Assembly (NCBI GenBank): GCA_027858965.1 | Contig: JAQIBS010000144.1 | Location: 1-64,000 of the forward strand | Length of the DNA stretch: 64,000 bases | Direction: 5' to 3' | Source of the DNA: Kiritimatiellia bacterium | Lineage (GTDB): Bacteria > Verrucomicrobiota > Kiritimatiellia > RFP12 > UBA1067 | Part shown: positions 38,384-46,974 of the stretch, piece by piece | Layout: the number at the start of each line of letters is the position of its first letter | Numbering within the stretch: the stretch's first letter is position 1 | The notes under the pieces: generated by a model | The model's input: only the letters and a program-made list of their open reading frames with translations | What the model was told of the DNA's origin: nothing | The model's database searches: none | Translations under genes and position numbers: made by a program

Positions 38384-38758
38384 TCACTTAGTGATAGAAT
38401 CATAACCGGCGGCGTCCATCAAGTCAGCCAGCTGTGCGCTGTTGATATCTTTCAGCTTAAGAATCCAGCCTTTATCATACGAGTCATCATTAACAAGCTC
38501 CGGTGCCGATTCAAGCTCTGCATTTGCCTCTGCTATCACGCCATCGACCGGTGCATACACCTCACTGGCAGCCTTAACCGACTCAATAACCGCACACTCT
38601 TCGCCCTGCTTGATCGCCTTGCCGACAACACCCGGGTCAATAAAGGTCATATCGCCCAGGGAGTTCTGAGCATGATCGGTGATACCCACTGTGGCAATAT
38701 CACCTTCGACCTTGATCCACTCGTGCGACTTCGTATACTTTCTATCATCTGGTGTCAT
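38384..38758 (-). CDS. gcvH: glycine cleavage system H protein
   Basis: This lipoyl carrier protein shuttles the aminomethyl intermediate between P and T proteins. The lipoylated lysine lies in ESVKAASEVYAPVDG, and the 124-residue length is normal. AAGGAG precedes the ATG. It sits between gcvT and gcvPA in the same direction. Confidence 0.97.
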   Translation of the reverse strand: MTPDDRKYTKSHEWIKVEGDIATVGITDHAQNSLGDMTFIDPGVVGKAIKQGEECAVIESVKAASEVYAPVDGVIAEANAELESAPELVNDDSYDKGWILKLKDINSAQLADLMDAAGYDSITK

Positions 38759-38790
38759 ATCATTCTCCTTATTGATTAAATCATTACTGC

Positions 38791-39903
38791 TTACAAAAAA
38801 TCTGTAACCTTGCGGCGGCCTGTGGCTTCGCCATAAAAAGGTGTTTTAACAACTTCGCCTTCAAGCTCATAACGAGGGCTCTTCACAACAAGCTTTGTTC
38901 CTGCCTCGGCACTGGCCACATCCACATAGCCAAGGGCAACAGCACAACCGATTGAGGGCGCAAAGCTACCACTGCTCACACTGCCTATCTTAACGCCTGA
39001 TGCATCCAGAATATCATCGCCATGACGCGCCGCACGACGACCCGAAATCTTTATTCCGACAAGTTTTGAAACACGACTCGACTTGTCGACAACCACAGCA
39101 GATCCGATGTAGCTCTTATTGACAGAGATCGCCCTTTCAAAGCCAGACTCCCCTGCATTACGCTCTGCATCCATCTCACGTCCATAAAGCGGCATACCCA
39201 TCTCAAGACGAAGCGTATCCCTGGCACCAAGTCCAGCTGGCACCGCACCCAACTCCATGCACTCCTTCCAGAAAACCTGTGCAAGATCTGGTTTCAGGTA
39301 TATTTCAAAGCCCATCTCACCGGTATAGCCGGTACGGCTGACCATCACTTCGGTGTCCCTGTATTGATTGTGCATAAAACGATAGAATTTCAAACCTTCT
39401 ATACTCTGCCCAAACAACTGCTGAATTATCTTCGGTGACTTAGGCCCCTGAAGGTCAATCTTAGCCATTTCATCACTAAGATCCTTCAGCTGTGTATCCC
39501 CTGAGAGATGATCATCAATCCACTTCAAGTCGTCATCTTTTGTCCCGGCATTGACAACCAGCATAAACTCGGTATCACCAAGGCGATATACCAGAAGGTC
39601 ATCGACCACACCACCTTCGGGATTGCACATCATGCCATAGCGACACTGTCCTTCGGTCATGGAAGCGACATCACAGCTCACAAGATTCTCAAGGTCGGCA
39701 AGAGCACTCTCACCCCAGATGCAAAATTCACCCATATGATCAGTATCAAAAAGTGTTGTCTCCACCCGACAAGCGGCATGTTCCTTTAAAATTCCGGAGT
39801 ATTGCAGAGGCATCAGCCAGCCTCCAAATGAGGCCATCCGTGCACCCAGCTCAACATGCAGTTCATAAAGGCAGGTCTTTTTTAAATCCATATCATCATT
39901 CAT
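38791..39903 (-). CDS. gcvT: aminomethyltransferase (glycine cleavage T protein)
   Basis: This protein transfers the methylene unit from the H-protein to tetrahydrofolate and releases ammonia. The 370 residues include LYELHVELGARMASFGGWLMPLQY at the N-terminus, the folate-binding middle region and SRTGYTGEMGFEIYL. It is the first gene of the gcvT-gcvH-gcvPA-gcvPB operon. The 230-base gap upstream (39904-40133) contains no glycine riboswitch pattern that I can see. Confidence 0.96.
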   Translation of the reverse strand: MNDDMDLKKTCLYELHVELGARMASFGGWLMPLQYSGILKEHAACRVETTLFDTDHMGEFCIWGESALADLENLVSCDVASMTEGQCRYGMMCNPEGGVVDDLLVYRLGDTEFMLVVNAGTKDDDLKWIDDHLSGDTQLKDLSDEMAKIDLQGPKSPKIIQQLFGQSIEGLKFYRFMHNQYRDTEVMVSRTGYTGEMGFEIYLKPDLAQVFWKECMELGAVPAGLGARDTLRLEMGMPLYGREMDAERNAGESGFERAISVNKSYIGSAVVVDKSSRVSKLVGIKISGRRAARHGDDILDASGVKIGSVSSGSFAPSIGCAVALGYVDVASAEAGTKLVVKSPRYELEGEVVKTPFYGEATGRRKVTDFL

Positions 39904-40079
39904 AATAGCGACTTTCTATATTATTCTATTAAAACAAAACATGAAAGATCAATCTCAGAGAGCTGGCCATTGGTTGGTAATGCAACAGCGCAGTATGCCG
40001 AGAGAGACAGCGCAAAACAGCAGAAAATAAGATTTTTCGTACAAAGGCATAAATCAATGAAAATCCCATAACACCCAAC

Positions 40080-40119
40080 TTGACATTCCTCTCTTAAATA
40101 TGTATAGTTTAACTATACA
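40080..40119 (+). promoter_or_regulatory. promoter and overlapping palindromic operator of the toxin-antitoxin operon
   Basis: TTGACA (40080-40085) and TATAGT (40103-40108) are exactly 17 bases apart. A perfect 9+1+9 palindrome, TGTATAGTT-T-AACTATACA (40101-40119), covers the -10 box. Such a site is what an autoregulating antitoxin or antitoxin-toxin complex would bind. AAGGA follows at 40122-40126 before the ATG at 40134. Confidence 0.8.
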
Positions 40120-40133
40120 TTAAGGAAATAGAT

Positions 40134-40370
40134 ATGAACGCATCCGTAATTGATTTAAGATACAAAATGAATGATGTGCTGAAAGCACTGGACCGCAATG
40201 AAGAGGTAACCATTCTTTATCACGGTAAGGTTAAAGGGGTGCTCAAATCCCAAACAAAGAGTGTTTCCCAAAAGGTAACAGATCATCCATTTTTCAATAT
40301 GACCAACAGCGAAGAACCTGTGGACTCTGTAATGCAGCAGCTCAGAGGGGGACGCTTCAATGATATTTGA
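40134..40370 (+). CDS. type II antitoxin, Phd/YefM-like
   Basis: This 78-residue protein opens with a short DNA-binding fold (MNASVIDLRYKMNDVLKALDRNEEVTILYHGKVKGVL) typical of Phd/YefM-like antitoxins. A flexible, acidic C-terminal part follows, presumably wrapping the toxin. It overlaps the toxin gene by 11 bases and is preceded by a strong promoter with a palindromic operator. Confidence 0.85.
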   Translation: MNASVIDLRYKMNDVLKALDRNEEVTILYHGKVKGVLKSQTKSVSQKVTDHPFFNMTNSEEPVDSVMQQLRGGRFNDI

Positions 40371-40737
40371 CACCGACATACTCATCTGGGTACAGCGGGG
40401 CAACCTTAAAGCTGCACGTTTAGTCCAGAAGACAACCGAACGCTTCATCTCAATTCAGTCCTACATGGAGCTTCTTCAGTGCGCACAGAACAAAGCACAG
40501 CACAATTACTCCAGATCCTTCATTAAAGACTTCAACTTCACAGTGCTGCCCTTGACTGAAAATATCGGTCATCGGGCAGCCATTTACATAGAAACATTTT
40601 CTTTATCTCACAGCATGAGAGCGGGAGACGCTATCATCGCCGCGACCGCAACAGAGCTGAACATGGACCTCTGTTCAAGCAATGCAAAACATTTCCGCCA
40701 AATATCAGACCTCAAACTCAAACCTTTCAAACCCTAA
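40360..40737 (+). CDS. PIN-domain toxin (VapC-like ribonuclease)
   Basis: This is a likely Mg-dependent endoribonuclease inhibited by the preceding antitoxin. The 125 residues begin MIFDTDILIW with Asp4 (and Asp6), followed by Glu37 in SYMELLQ, Asp90 in MRAGDAIIAATA and a last polar site in CSSNAKHF, which together form the PIN acidic centre. The RNA target is unknown. The stop codon TAA (40735-40737) is inside the inverted end (CTAACGCAG) of composite repeat C. Confidence 0.9.
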   Translation: MIFDTDILIWVQRGNLKAARLVQKTTERFISIQSYMELLQCAQNKAQHNYSRSFIKDFNFTVLPLTENIGHRAAIYIETFSLSHSMRAGDAIIAATATELNMDLCSSNAKHFRQISDLKLKPFKP

Positions 40738-40916
40738 CGCAGCAGAATCGCCTGCCTGTGCGTTGCACGCAGACAAGGCGACCAAACTTTCTTCAAGTGA
40801 TATGCAATATTTTATCACATTCATTGATAAGTTGTTCTATAGTCATTACTGCGTTAGTCAACAACGCTTCGCGTTGCATAGATGAATGGTTAAAGGGGTT
40901 AAAACGGTTAAAGGGG
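40734..40916 (-). repeat. composite element, copy C (opposite orientation)
   Basis: Inverted ends CTAACGCAG (40734-40742) and CTGCGTTAG (40849-40857) bound a module with the shared hairpin-rich core (CCTGTGCGTTGCACGCAG) and the inverse of TTTGGTTGC. Hairpin CAACGC-TTC-GCGTTG follows, then a TTAAAGGGGTTAAAACGG array (about 40887-40915). Seen from the minus strand its order is the same as in copy B. It starts at the stop codon of the PIN toxin gene. Confidence 0.75.
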
Positions 40917-40987
40917 AGAGAAGTTCTAAATTTCTAAAGTTTGATTGCTGCGCGGAGGAGTATTGGGAATGGGGGACTGTTCACGGT

Positions 40988-41437
40988 TTAATGAATATAA
41001 TTCCTGGCTACATAAAAGTGACGATCTGACCGAATTCTTCTGTCTGCACAACAGCACCAGCACTTGCGACCTCTCAGGTTATCCTCACCGTTCCATTTAA
41101 AAGAGCAACGCCCATGTAAATGAGAAACTTTTGCAATTACCCCCTTTAGATCATCCGTCCCAATCAGGGCATGCCAATGATTTGGAAGTACGCACCATGC
41201 AAACAGATCGTTATCATCCTCGCCAAAAAGACCTTTCAATGCTTCGGAGAATGTACTCATTCGGTCTGGGTCAATGCCTATAACAGGTTTGTGTTCAAAA
41301 CACGCAGCCGTTAAATGATATCGATTCCAACCGGTTTGTTCATAATGCGGAGGGCTATGCAATGGCAAATGAGACACCTTGCGAAAGGCTAATGTCTCTT
41401 CGCGCATTTTATCATCCATTTTGCGCCAGTCATACAT
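40988..41437 (-). pseudogene. REP-associated tyrosine transposase (RAYT, Y1/IS200-like), 3'-truncated
   Basis: RAYTs are single-strand DNA transposase relatives that act on REP palindromes. The 149-residue frame opens MYDWRKMDD. It holds GWNRYHLTAACFEHKPVIG, the catalytic HxH in LPNHWHALIG, and RIRSDRHFYVARNYIH with the likely nucleophilic tyrosine. It stops exactly where family members continue with HNPVKHG: the DNA goes on as TAAACCGTGAAC, compatible with a small deletion or frameshift. So it is probably inactive. Two copies of a double-hairpin repeat lie just upstream of its start (41456-41605), as expected for RAYT-REP pairs. Confidence 0.8.
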
Positions 41438-41455
41438 GTAACGTTCCTAATCATG

Positions 41456-41605
41456 CAGTCCCGCCTGCGGGACTGGACAACAAACCGTTCGAAGCACACT
41501 GTTCGTTGTTCACGCTTCAGCGTGCTCTTCGTTAAACCCTGGCAGCCTAAAGGCTGGACAACAAACCTTACAACACACCCGTTCGTTGTACACGCTTCAG
41601 CGTGC
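41456..41605. repeat. tandem double-hairpin (BIME-like) repeat next to the RAYT
   Basis: There are two units. Unit 1 (41456-41525) is hairpin CAGTCCCGC/GCGGGACTG, linker GACAACAAACC...GTTCGTTGT, hairpin CACGCT-TC-AGCGTG. Unit 2 (41543-41605) is hairpin CAGCCT/AGGCTG, the same linker words and the same second hairpin. Within the linker ACAACAAAC and GTTCGTTGT are nearly inverse. A further hairpin TTGCGGC/GCCGCAA lies at about 41683-41703. This is probably the REP substrate of the adjacent RAYT. Confidence 0.75.
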
Positions 41606-41731
41606 CCTGTTAAGCGGATCACACCCAGTTGCGCGACTTGTCACGGCGTAAAAGCGAAGCTCGACTTGTCCGGGCGTAGCTATTGCGGCGACTGAAGCCG
41701 CAAGCGGAATTGAGTAATTCGGTGCGCCAAA

Positions 41732-42940
41732 TTAACTGTAGGCGCCGAAACCAAAAAACCAGTATTTCTTGGCGAGCTTGTAAGAGAGATTGGTTTCGGG
41801 AATGGGATCACCGCTGTGATCATGGCAGCTCATGGGGGTGCGTTCAGCTAGCTCTTTGTAGAAGGTTCCCCGTCCACTGCTGTCAATAGCCCCATGAGCT
41901 TTGGCCAGCTGTGAGAGCTCTTCCGGGTGATCCATCAGCACACATCCGCGGGTTAGTTCAGGTATCTTTTCTCGGAAATCCTCCAGCAGCTTCGATCCCG
42001 TAATTGCCTCAGCGACGTCGCTCTCAACCGTCAGGTGGCAATCAGAACACTGGATGGGCGGACAGGGCTCAACATCACCCATAGCATTGATATGATGGCT
42101 GACACCCATTGCGCCAGGACAGACCGCCTCTCCTTTTTCATCCCAGTAGGAATCCACAATCACCGCGGATTTACAACGTTTACGTTCATCCACCATAAAC
42201 TGTCGAAGTTCACGCACCTGATCATCATTTAAGGCATCCTCAAAATTGGGGTCCTGACCAGAGGGGCGGTATATATAGAACCAGACATAGTGAGCGCCGC
42301 GACTGACCATTTCCTCAACAAAGCGGCTTTTAACCACATCATTAAAATTGCCGTTTGAAACCGAGGTCGCTACACCGGTGATCAAGCCATGCGTTTTACA
42401 TAATTCCAGAGCATTAAGTGCCTTCTCGAAACCGGATCCGCTGCCACGCCGCTCGGCATAACTCTGATTCCACCCCTCAATACTGACCAACGGGGATACA
42501 TTACCTGCTTGCGCAAACTGCGCAGCCTTCTCCTCTGTCAGCAGATGCCCATTGGTTAAAAGCTGGAAATAGGATTTGCGGTTCTCCTTAAAAAATTCCG
42601 GCAGCCAATCTATCAGAAGAGGTTCCCCCCCCAGAATACCAAAGAACCGGCACCCCTGTTTGCGGCTCCCGGCAACAAGATGATTCAGCATCTCCCGCGA
42701 CATGTCCACAGGGTTTTCCGCACCTATAGCCCAGCACCCCCGACATTTAAGATTACAGCGCTGTGTAATACTGACAAATACAAAAGGAGGAAAGACAACA
42801 CCGCGTTTCTTCCTCTTTTCAAAGGCCCGGATTGCAAGCATATTGCCAACGCCCGCCCCGAATACAAACTTAAATAACAGGCGCGGCTTGATGCCCGTCA
42901 GGAAACGCAGAGCCAGGGGTTTATTTTTCTTGTTGGTCAT
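41732..42940 (-). CDS. radical SAM protein with SPASM-like cysteine-rich region
   Basis: This enzyme uses a [4Fe-4S] cluster and S-adenosylmethionine to start radical chemistry. The cluster motif is CNLKCRGC (Cys62, Cys66, Cys69) in FVSITQRCNLKCRGCW. A C-terminal run of cysteines (CPGAMG...VEPCPPIQCSDC, about 270-300) resembles the auxiliary-cluster region of SPASM proteins. The 402 residues carry a basic N-terminus. No precursor peptide or obvious substrate gene is adjacent, so whether it modifies peptides, proteins or small molecules is open. Confidence 0.85.
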   Translation of the reverse strand: MTNKKNKPLALRFLTGIKPRLLFKFVFGAGVGNMLAIRAFEKRKKRGVVFPPFVFVSITQRCNLKCRGCWAIGAENPVDMSREMLNHLVAGSRKQGCRFFGILGGEPLLIDWLPEFFKENRKSYFQLLTNGHLLTEEKAAQFAQAGNVSPLVSIEGWNQSYAERRGSGSGFEKALNALELCKTHGLITGVATSVSNGNFNDVVKSRFVEEMVSRGAHYVWFYIYRPSGQDPNFEDALNDDQVRELRQFMVDERKRCKSAVIVDSYWDEKGEAVCPGAMGVSHHINAMGDVEPCPPIQCSDCHLTVESDVAEAITGSKLLEDFREKIPELTRGCVLMDHPEELSQLAKAHGAIDSSGRGTFYKELAERTPMSCHDHSGDPIPETNLSYKLAKKYWFFGFGAYS

Positions 42941-42988
42941 ATTCTTCTTTATACCAGTTTAAAAAGTGGACTTCATGGACATTTTATC

Positions 42989-43132
42989 TCTCACAGAGGC
43001 ACAGAGATCACTGAGCAATAGTCCATATTTAATGTATTACTCTCTGTGATCTCTGTGCCTCTGTGAGAAACGCTATTGAAGTAGTAACAACCATCTGTAT
43101 CCAATCAGTTTGGTTGCGGCTTCGCTGCTTTA
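42989..43132 (+). repeat. composite element, copy D, with a perfect 23-bp inverted CACAGAG pair
   Basis: The arm at 42989-43011 and the arm at 43046-43068 are perfect inverses (TCTCACAGAGGCACAGAGAT...). A shared segment follows, CTGTATCCAATCAGTTTGG (about 43095-43113), then TTGCGGCTTCGCTGCTTTAG. The terminal CTTTAG contains the stop codon of the minus-strand ferredoxin-like gene (43130-43132). The same order, with an imperfect inverted pair, is found at 52151-52283. Confidence 0.75.
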
Positions 43133-43828
43133 GGAGTAGCGTTTACGATCACTCTCGGCTTCTGAAAACTTGCGTTCATCAATTAAGCGCCGTTTTTTAC
43201 GTCGTTCTGCCAGCACCTTCATGGGATCGGCTTCAAATGCAGCCAAAAGCTCACTCGCACCACGAGATTCGCCGCCCTCTAAAGCCCCGTTAATAGAGGA
43301 ATCAGGACTAAAGGGAAAGATTAAGGCACCGCTTTTACAAAGCCGCGCACAGGCGGGGCAACCAGTTTTGCAATTAAGCGGATTGGTTACCACAACCCGC
43401 TGAGATGCCTCGCGGGCATCATCGCGGGTGTAGGTTGAAAAGAGGCAGTAGTCATGACAAATCCCGCAGCCAGTGCAACCATCGCGGTCAATAACCGGAA
43501 ACCAGGGAGTTCCATGCGCACTCTTTAATGCGGCAGAATCGTAATCAAGTGCCAGCCAGGTAATATTCTTTGAGCGGATATTAACGCCACCAAAATCCAG
43601 CAGGGCTCTGACAGCACGAGGGCGCGATGCACAGCAGAGATAATCTGTATCCTCTGCAAAGAGCGCTTTAAATTCGGGGTTATTCTTCTGCAATGCGGCC
43701 ACCGCAAGCTCATTGAATTCGGTTACTTCAGCGAAGCTATCAAAGCCGTTCTCTGAAAGCACAGAGCGAGGATCGACCGTGAAACGGTCAATCGTTCCTA
43801 AATTGAATATAATTGCTTTTGTTTTCAT
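43130..43828 (-). CDS. 4Fe-4S ferredoxin-like protein of unknown function
   Basis: From the ATG at 43828 (MKTKAIIFNLGTIDRF) the protein has about 232 residues. An N-terminal domain without recognised motifs is followed by CTGCGICHDYC and then CKTGCPACARLCKSGALIFP, which could hold two iron-sulfur clusters. The second motif is irregular compared with CxxCxxCxxxCP. A basic, helical tail (LAERRKKRRLIDERKFSEAESDRKR) ends the protein. It lies 45 bases downstream of mraY in the same direction. Its partner is unknown. The TAA stop is formed by composite repeat D. Confidence 0.7.
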   Translation of the reverse strand: MKTKAIIFNLGTIDRFTVDPRSVLSENGFDSFAEVTEFNELAVAALQKNNPEFKALFAEDTDYLCCASRPRAVRALLDFGGVNIRSKNITWLALDYDSAALKSAHGTPWFPVIDRDGCTGCGICHDYCLFSTYTRDDAREASQRVVVTNPLNCKTGCPACARLCKSGALIFPFSPDSSINGALEGGESRGASELLAAFEADPMKVLAERRKKRRLIDERKFSEAESDRKRYS

Positions 43829-43873
43829 AATATTCTGACTCACGACGCAATGACGCAGTGACTCACTAACGAA

Positions 43874-44995
43874 CTAACGAACCTTGGTCAGGATAACAAA
43901 GAGCAGAGGTGTCAGGAAGGACTGCAGCAACACAAAACGAATCAGCACCTGAGAGTTACTCCAATGCAAATTCTTGCGACAGTGATCATGTAAAGGAAAA
44001 CGTATACTATGCAACGACTTCACAAGAACATGCTGTTTCTCAGCCTCTTTCAGGGTAAGCTGATGGGTTACGCGCACATCAAAGCCAAGTTTTCTTAAAA
44101 CAATCAGGAGGGTTATTTTCAAAAGGCCTGTACCTCCGTTTACCAGCACAACCGGAGCTATCACAAATATAAGAAATGGATTGCCAGCCACTAGAACTGA
44201 GATGCCAACCAGCAAACCCAGAAAGCGAGAACCAGCATCACCCATAAGCACACTGCTAGGCTCAGCGTTATACCAGAGATAACCGGCCAGCCCCCCTGCA
44301 ACAGTGGAGACAAGAACAGCCCAGCGGGCAGCCCCCGGCTGCGTTGGAATCAGCAGATACTCAGCCACTGGTTTATAACCAACCACACCGTAGAGAAGAC
44401 CAGCCATCGCAAAAAGCGAAAGCAGGGTCAGCGAACCAGCCAGTCCATCAACCCCATCACTACAGTTAGTGGCGTTGGTCGTAATCCAAAGCATGAGCAC
44501 CGCACCCGGCAGATAGAGATATACAGGCACCGTAACACCATGTTTAACAAAGGGCAGCCACAGTTCAGCTCCACAGGAGCAGTAAATACAGGTGGCGGCA
44601 ACAGTTGCAACCGCAGCATCAAGCAGGCCCTTCTGCCATCGACTCCAAGGCACGGCACTGCGGTCATCAAGATAACCGAAACTCATACTGATATAGAGAC
44701 AGAGAAGAACGCCTACCTGCCAGAGATCCATTGGAACAAAAAGCACAATTACCGGCAAAGCCAACAAAGTAATAATAGCCCCTCCCCCGGTTGGCTTGCC
44801 CTTGGAGGCAATTCCTCCATCCGCAGCCAGCGCCTTGCCACAGTCACTTGGCAGCCGGTCCCATAATTTCGGCAGAAGAGTCCAGACAATTAAACCCGAA
44901 AACAAAGTACCCATCGCCAGCAGCATCAAGTGCGACGTTAACAAACGGAAGGGTCCCCAAACCGATACCAGTTTTTTCCCCAGATAGTAAAGCAT
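43874..44995 (-). CDS. mraY: phospho-N-acetylmuramoyl-pentapeptide-transferase
   Basis: This membrane enzyme loads MurNAc-pentapeptide phosphate onto undecaprenyl phosphate, the first lipid step of peptidoglycan synthesis. The start at 44995 gives MLYYLGKKLVSVWGPFRLLTSH, the usual N-terminus. The longer frame is rejected. There are ten or so membrane helices with FGYLDDR, NATNCSDGVDGLAG and MGDAGSRFLG, the conserved acidic motifs. The C-terminal SIRFPLHDHCRKN replaces the more usual PLHHHFE box. It is located outside a mur/fts cluster, downstream of a methyltransferase gene by 25 bases, which is unusual. Confidence 0.88.
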   Translation of the reverse strand: MLYYLGKKLVSVWGPFRLLTSHLMLLAMGTLFSGLIVWTLLPKLWDRLPSDCGKALAADGGIASKGKPTGGGAIITLLALPVIVLFVPMDLWQVGVLLCLYISMSFGYLDDRSAVPWSRWQKGLLDAAVATVAATCIYCSCGAELWLPFVKHGVTVPVYLYLPGAVLMLWITTNATNCSDGVDGLAGSLTLLSLFAMAGLLYGVVGYKPVAEYLLIPTQPGAARWAVLVSTVAGGLAGYLWYNAEPSSVLMGDAGSRFLGLLVGISVLVAGNPFLIFVIAPVVLVNGGTGLLKITLLIVLRKLGFDVRVTHQLTLKEAEKQHVLVKSLHSIRFPLHDHCRKNLHWSNSQVLIRFVLLQSFLTPLLFVILTKVR

Positions 44996-45020
44996 TCTTA
45001 AAACCGCCTTTATTTTAATA

Positions 45021-45905
45021 TTATAAACTTTTGATTTTCTCAGCCAGCGCAGCAATATGTGCAGGTGTCGTGCCACAACAACCACCAATAATGGAGGCAC
45101 CGACTTCAATCAATTTTTCCACATGCGAAGCAAATTGCTCAGGTCCTTCGGGAAATATAGTTTCGTCATCTTTCAGCTCAGGCATACCGGCATTCGGCAT
45201 GGCCATCAAAGGAATATCTCCGGCGACAGCACGAATAGATCTGATAATATTGATCATATGCGCAGGACCCAACCCGCAATTTGAACCAAGAATATGTGCT
45301 CCTGCGGCAATTGCCTGCTCCGCAAACTGTTCAGGGAAGACACCCATCATTGAGGCATATCGACCATCAGCCAGAGGATCAAAGGTAAACGAGGCAATAC
45401 AGGTCAACCCGGTTGTTTCGAGGACAGCCCTGATCGCAACGCAACACTCTTCAATTGAGGTCATCGTCTCAACAATTACGGCATCAGCTCCACCTGCTTC
45501 AAAAGCCTTAGCCTGCGTACAGAAAGTCTCATAAAATGATTGCTCTGTTTCCAAACCAATCGGCTGCATAAATTCGCCTGTCGGCCCCAGACTGGCAATC
45601 ACATACTGAGAGTGGCCTGCTATCTCCCGAGCAATCTTGACTCCGGCAAAGTTAATCTGTTCAACTTTATCACTCAGTCCAAATTTATCCAGTTTATAAC
45701 GGCTGCCGCAAAAGGTATTTGTCTCAACAATATTACTACCGGCATCTTTGTATGCCTGATGAATCTCTTTGACCAGCTCAGGTTTTTCCAGGCACCAGAG
45801 TTCGGGGCAACTGCCAATTTCAAGTCCCCGCTGTTGAAGTTCGGTGCCCATGGCACCATCGCAGATCAACACCTCAGACACAGCTCTTTTTTCTAAACGT
45901 TCCAT
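45021..45905 (-). CDS. homocysteine S-methyltransferase family protein
   Basis: This Zn-dependent protein is likely to methylate homocysteine to methionine, or to act as the homocysteine-binding part of a methionine synthase. The start at 45905, with AGGGAGG upstream, gives MERLEKRAVSEVLICDGAMGTELQQRG. Zn ligands are in ILGSNCGLGPAHM and IIGGCCGTTPAHI. The 294 residues cover only the Hcy-binding barrel, without folate or B12 domains. No separate MetH module is nearby. It is first in a probable operon with mraY and the ferredoxin-like gene. Confidence 0.88.
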   Translation of the reverse strand: MERLEKRAVSEVLICDGAMGTELQQRGLEIGSCPELWCLEKPELVKEIHQAYKDAGSNIVETNTFCGSRYKLDKFGLSDKVEQINFAGVKIAREIAGHSQYVIASLGPTGEFMQPIGLETEQSFYETFCTQAKAFEAGGADAVIVETMTSIEECCVAIRAVLETTGLTCIASFTFDPLADGRYASMMGVFPEQFAEQAIAAGAHILGSNCGLGPAHMINIIRSIRAVAGDIPLMAMPNAGMPELKDDETIFPEGPEQFASHVEKLIEVGASIIGGCCGTTPAHIAALAEKIKSL

Positions 45906-46008
45906 AGAAAGCCTCCCTGCTAACGGACTATCGAAATTACAAACAATCGGCTCAAAAACCAATATTGATACTTTACCAAAAACGCAGAGTCATTCCTATG
46001 ACAAACAG

Positions 46009-46042
46009 AAAAGAGCGACGCACAATGTGCATCGCTCTTTTT
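46009..46042. terminator. bidirectional intrinsic terminator after the HU gene
   Basis: AAAAGAGCGA (46009-46018) pairs with TCGCTCTTTT (46031-46040), with a further GCAC/GTGC inner stem. A-runs and T-runs on both sides would end transcription in either direction. It lies 26 bases after the HU stop on the minus strand. Confidence 0.85.
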
Positions 46043-46067
46043 CAGAAACATTTATACCAAAGAAACA

Positions 46068-46373
46068 TTATTTCTTAGGAGGTACGATTGCATCTTTACA
46101 AGCTTTAGCAATACGGAATTTAACAACCGTCTTAGCTTTAATTTTAATGGTCTCGCCTGTAGCAGGATTACGACCCATGCGTGCCGGACGTTTCTGCTTA
46201 ATTAATTTACCAAGACCTGGAAGTGTAACTCCCTCAGGATTCTTAGCACCTGCATAAGCAATCTCAAGCAGCTTTTCATAGATAGCTACGGCCTGTTTTT
46301 TTTCAATTTCACCAGCTTCAGCCAGTGCTGCAATAATCTCACTCTTTGTGCGAGGTGTAGGTTTCTTCGCCAT
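46068..46373 (-). CDS. HU/IHF-family DNA-binding protein
   Basis: This small nucleoid protein bends DNA. The 101 residues have the HU pattern: an N-terminal helical part (TKSEIIAALAEAGEIEKKQAVAIYEKLLEI), LPGLGKLIKQKRPARMGRNPATGETIKIKAKTVVKFRIAKACKDAI with the DNA-intercalating arm RNPATGE, and a basic ending. It has a strong terminator of its own. The upstream 46374-46638 gap is AT-rich without a visible gene. Confidence 0.93.
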   Translation of the reverse strand: MAKKPTPRTKSEIIAALAEAGEIEKKQAVAIYEKLLEIAYAGAKNPEGVTLPGLGKLIKQKRPARMGRNPATGETIKIKAKTVVKFRIAKACKDAIVPPKK

Positions 46374-46642
46374 AATGTAACTCCTTGTTTTAAATGATTA
46401 TTTAACCCAACAAAAACTAAGATAGTCTATTTTCAGTAATTATCAATAGAAAAATGCAGTTCTAAATAACTTTTTTCAATTTCAGCCCCCTCAAAGGGCC
46501 TAAAACCAATAAAACCAGATGTTTCAGGCCAATCCAAGCCAGTTATTTATATTACTGATAGCAGTATGAGAGCACGAAGTTTGACGGATAAATCAATTAT
46601 TTCTTCGTGTCCTGATGGAATGCCAATTACAAAGGTCATTAA

Positions 46643-46926
46643 TTACTCATGGCGCAGAGCCTCAATCGGATCAAGCGCAGCCGCCCGAATGGCGGGATAA
46701 AGGCCAAAAGCTTGCGAACCCCCTGCTCGGTCAACACACATACACAGGAATGTTCCTTCATATCATTGCGGGCCAGAACACGTCCTGCTAAAAGGGGGCG
46801 TTTCAAAACATCAAACCACTCCGGCAGAGTTTCAACTACGCGCACCTCCAGCTGACTCTCTCCATGACGTGCATCGCGCCGTGACATGCGGGCAGAGACT
46901 GTTCGAGCCACGCCGGGCACAGTCAT
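46643..46926 (-). pseudogene. remnant of a MacB/FtsX-family ABC transporter permease
   Basis: Two pieces of one family are joined with a frame change. About 46715-46926 encodes VPGVARTVSAR...VVETLPEWFDVLKRPLLAGRVLARNDMKEH, the periplasmic core of MacB-type permeases. About 46643-46700, in another frame, encodes GLYPAIRAAALDPIEALRHE, the classic C-terminus, followed by TAA. The membrane helices and the middle are missing. An internal deletion has removed the rest. Confidence 0.75.
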
Positions 46927-46974
46927 ATTAATACGCTTTGAGTGTTGAAAGTTTTCAGTGAAACTTCAGCACCG

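Noticed and set aside
39904-40133. Glycine riboswitch upstream of gcvT
   Set aside because: I looked for the tandem aptamer's GGAGAG and GCGGAGG-like elements on the minus strand and found none.
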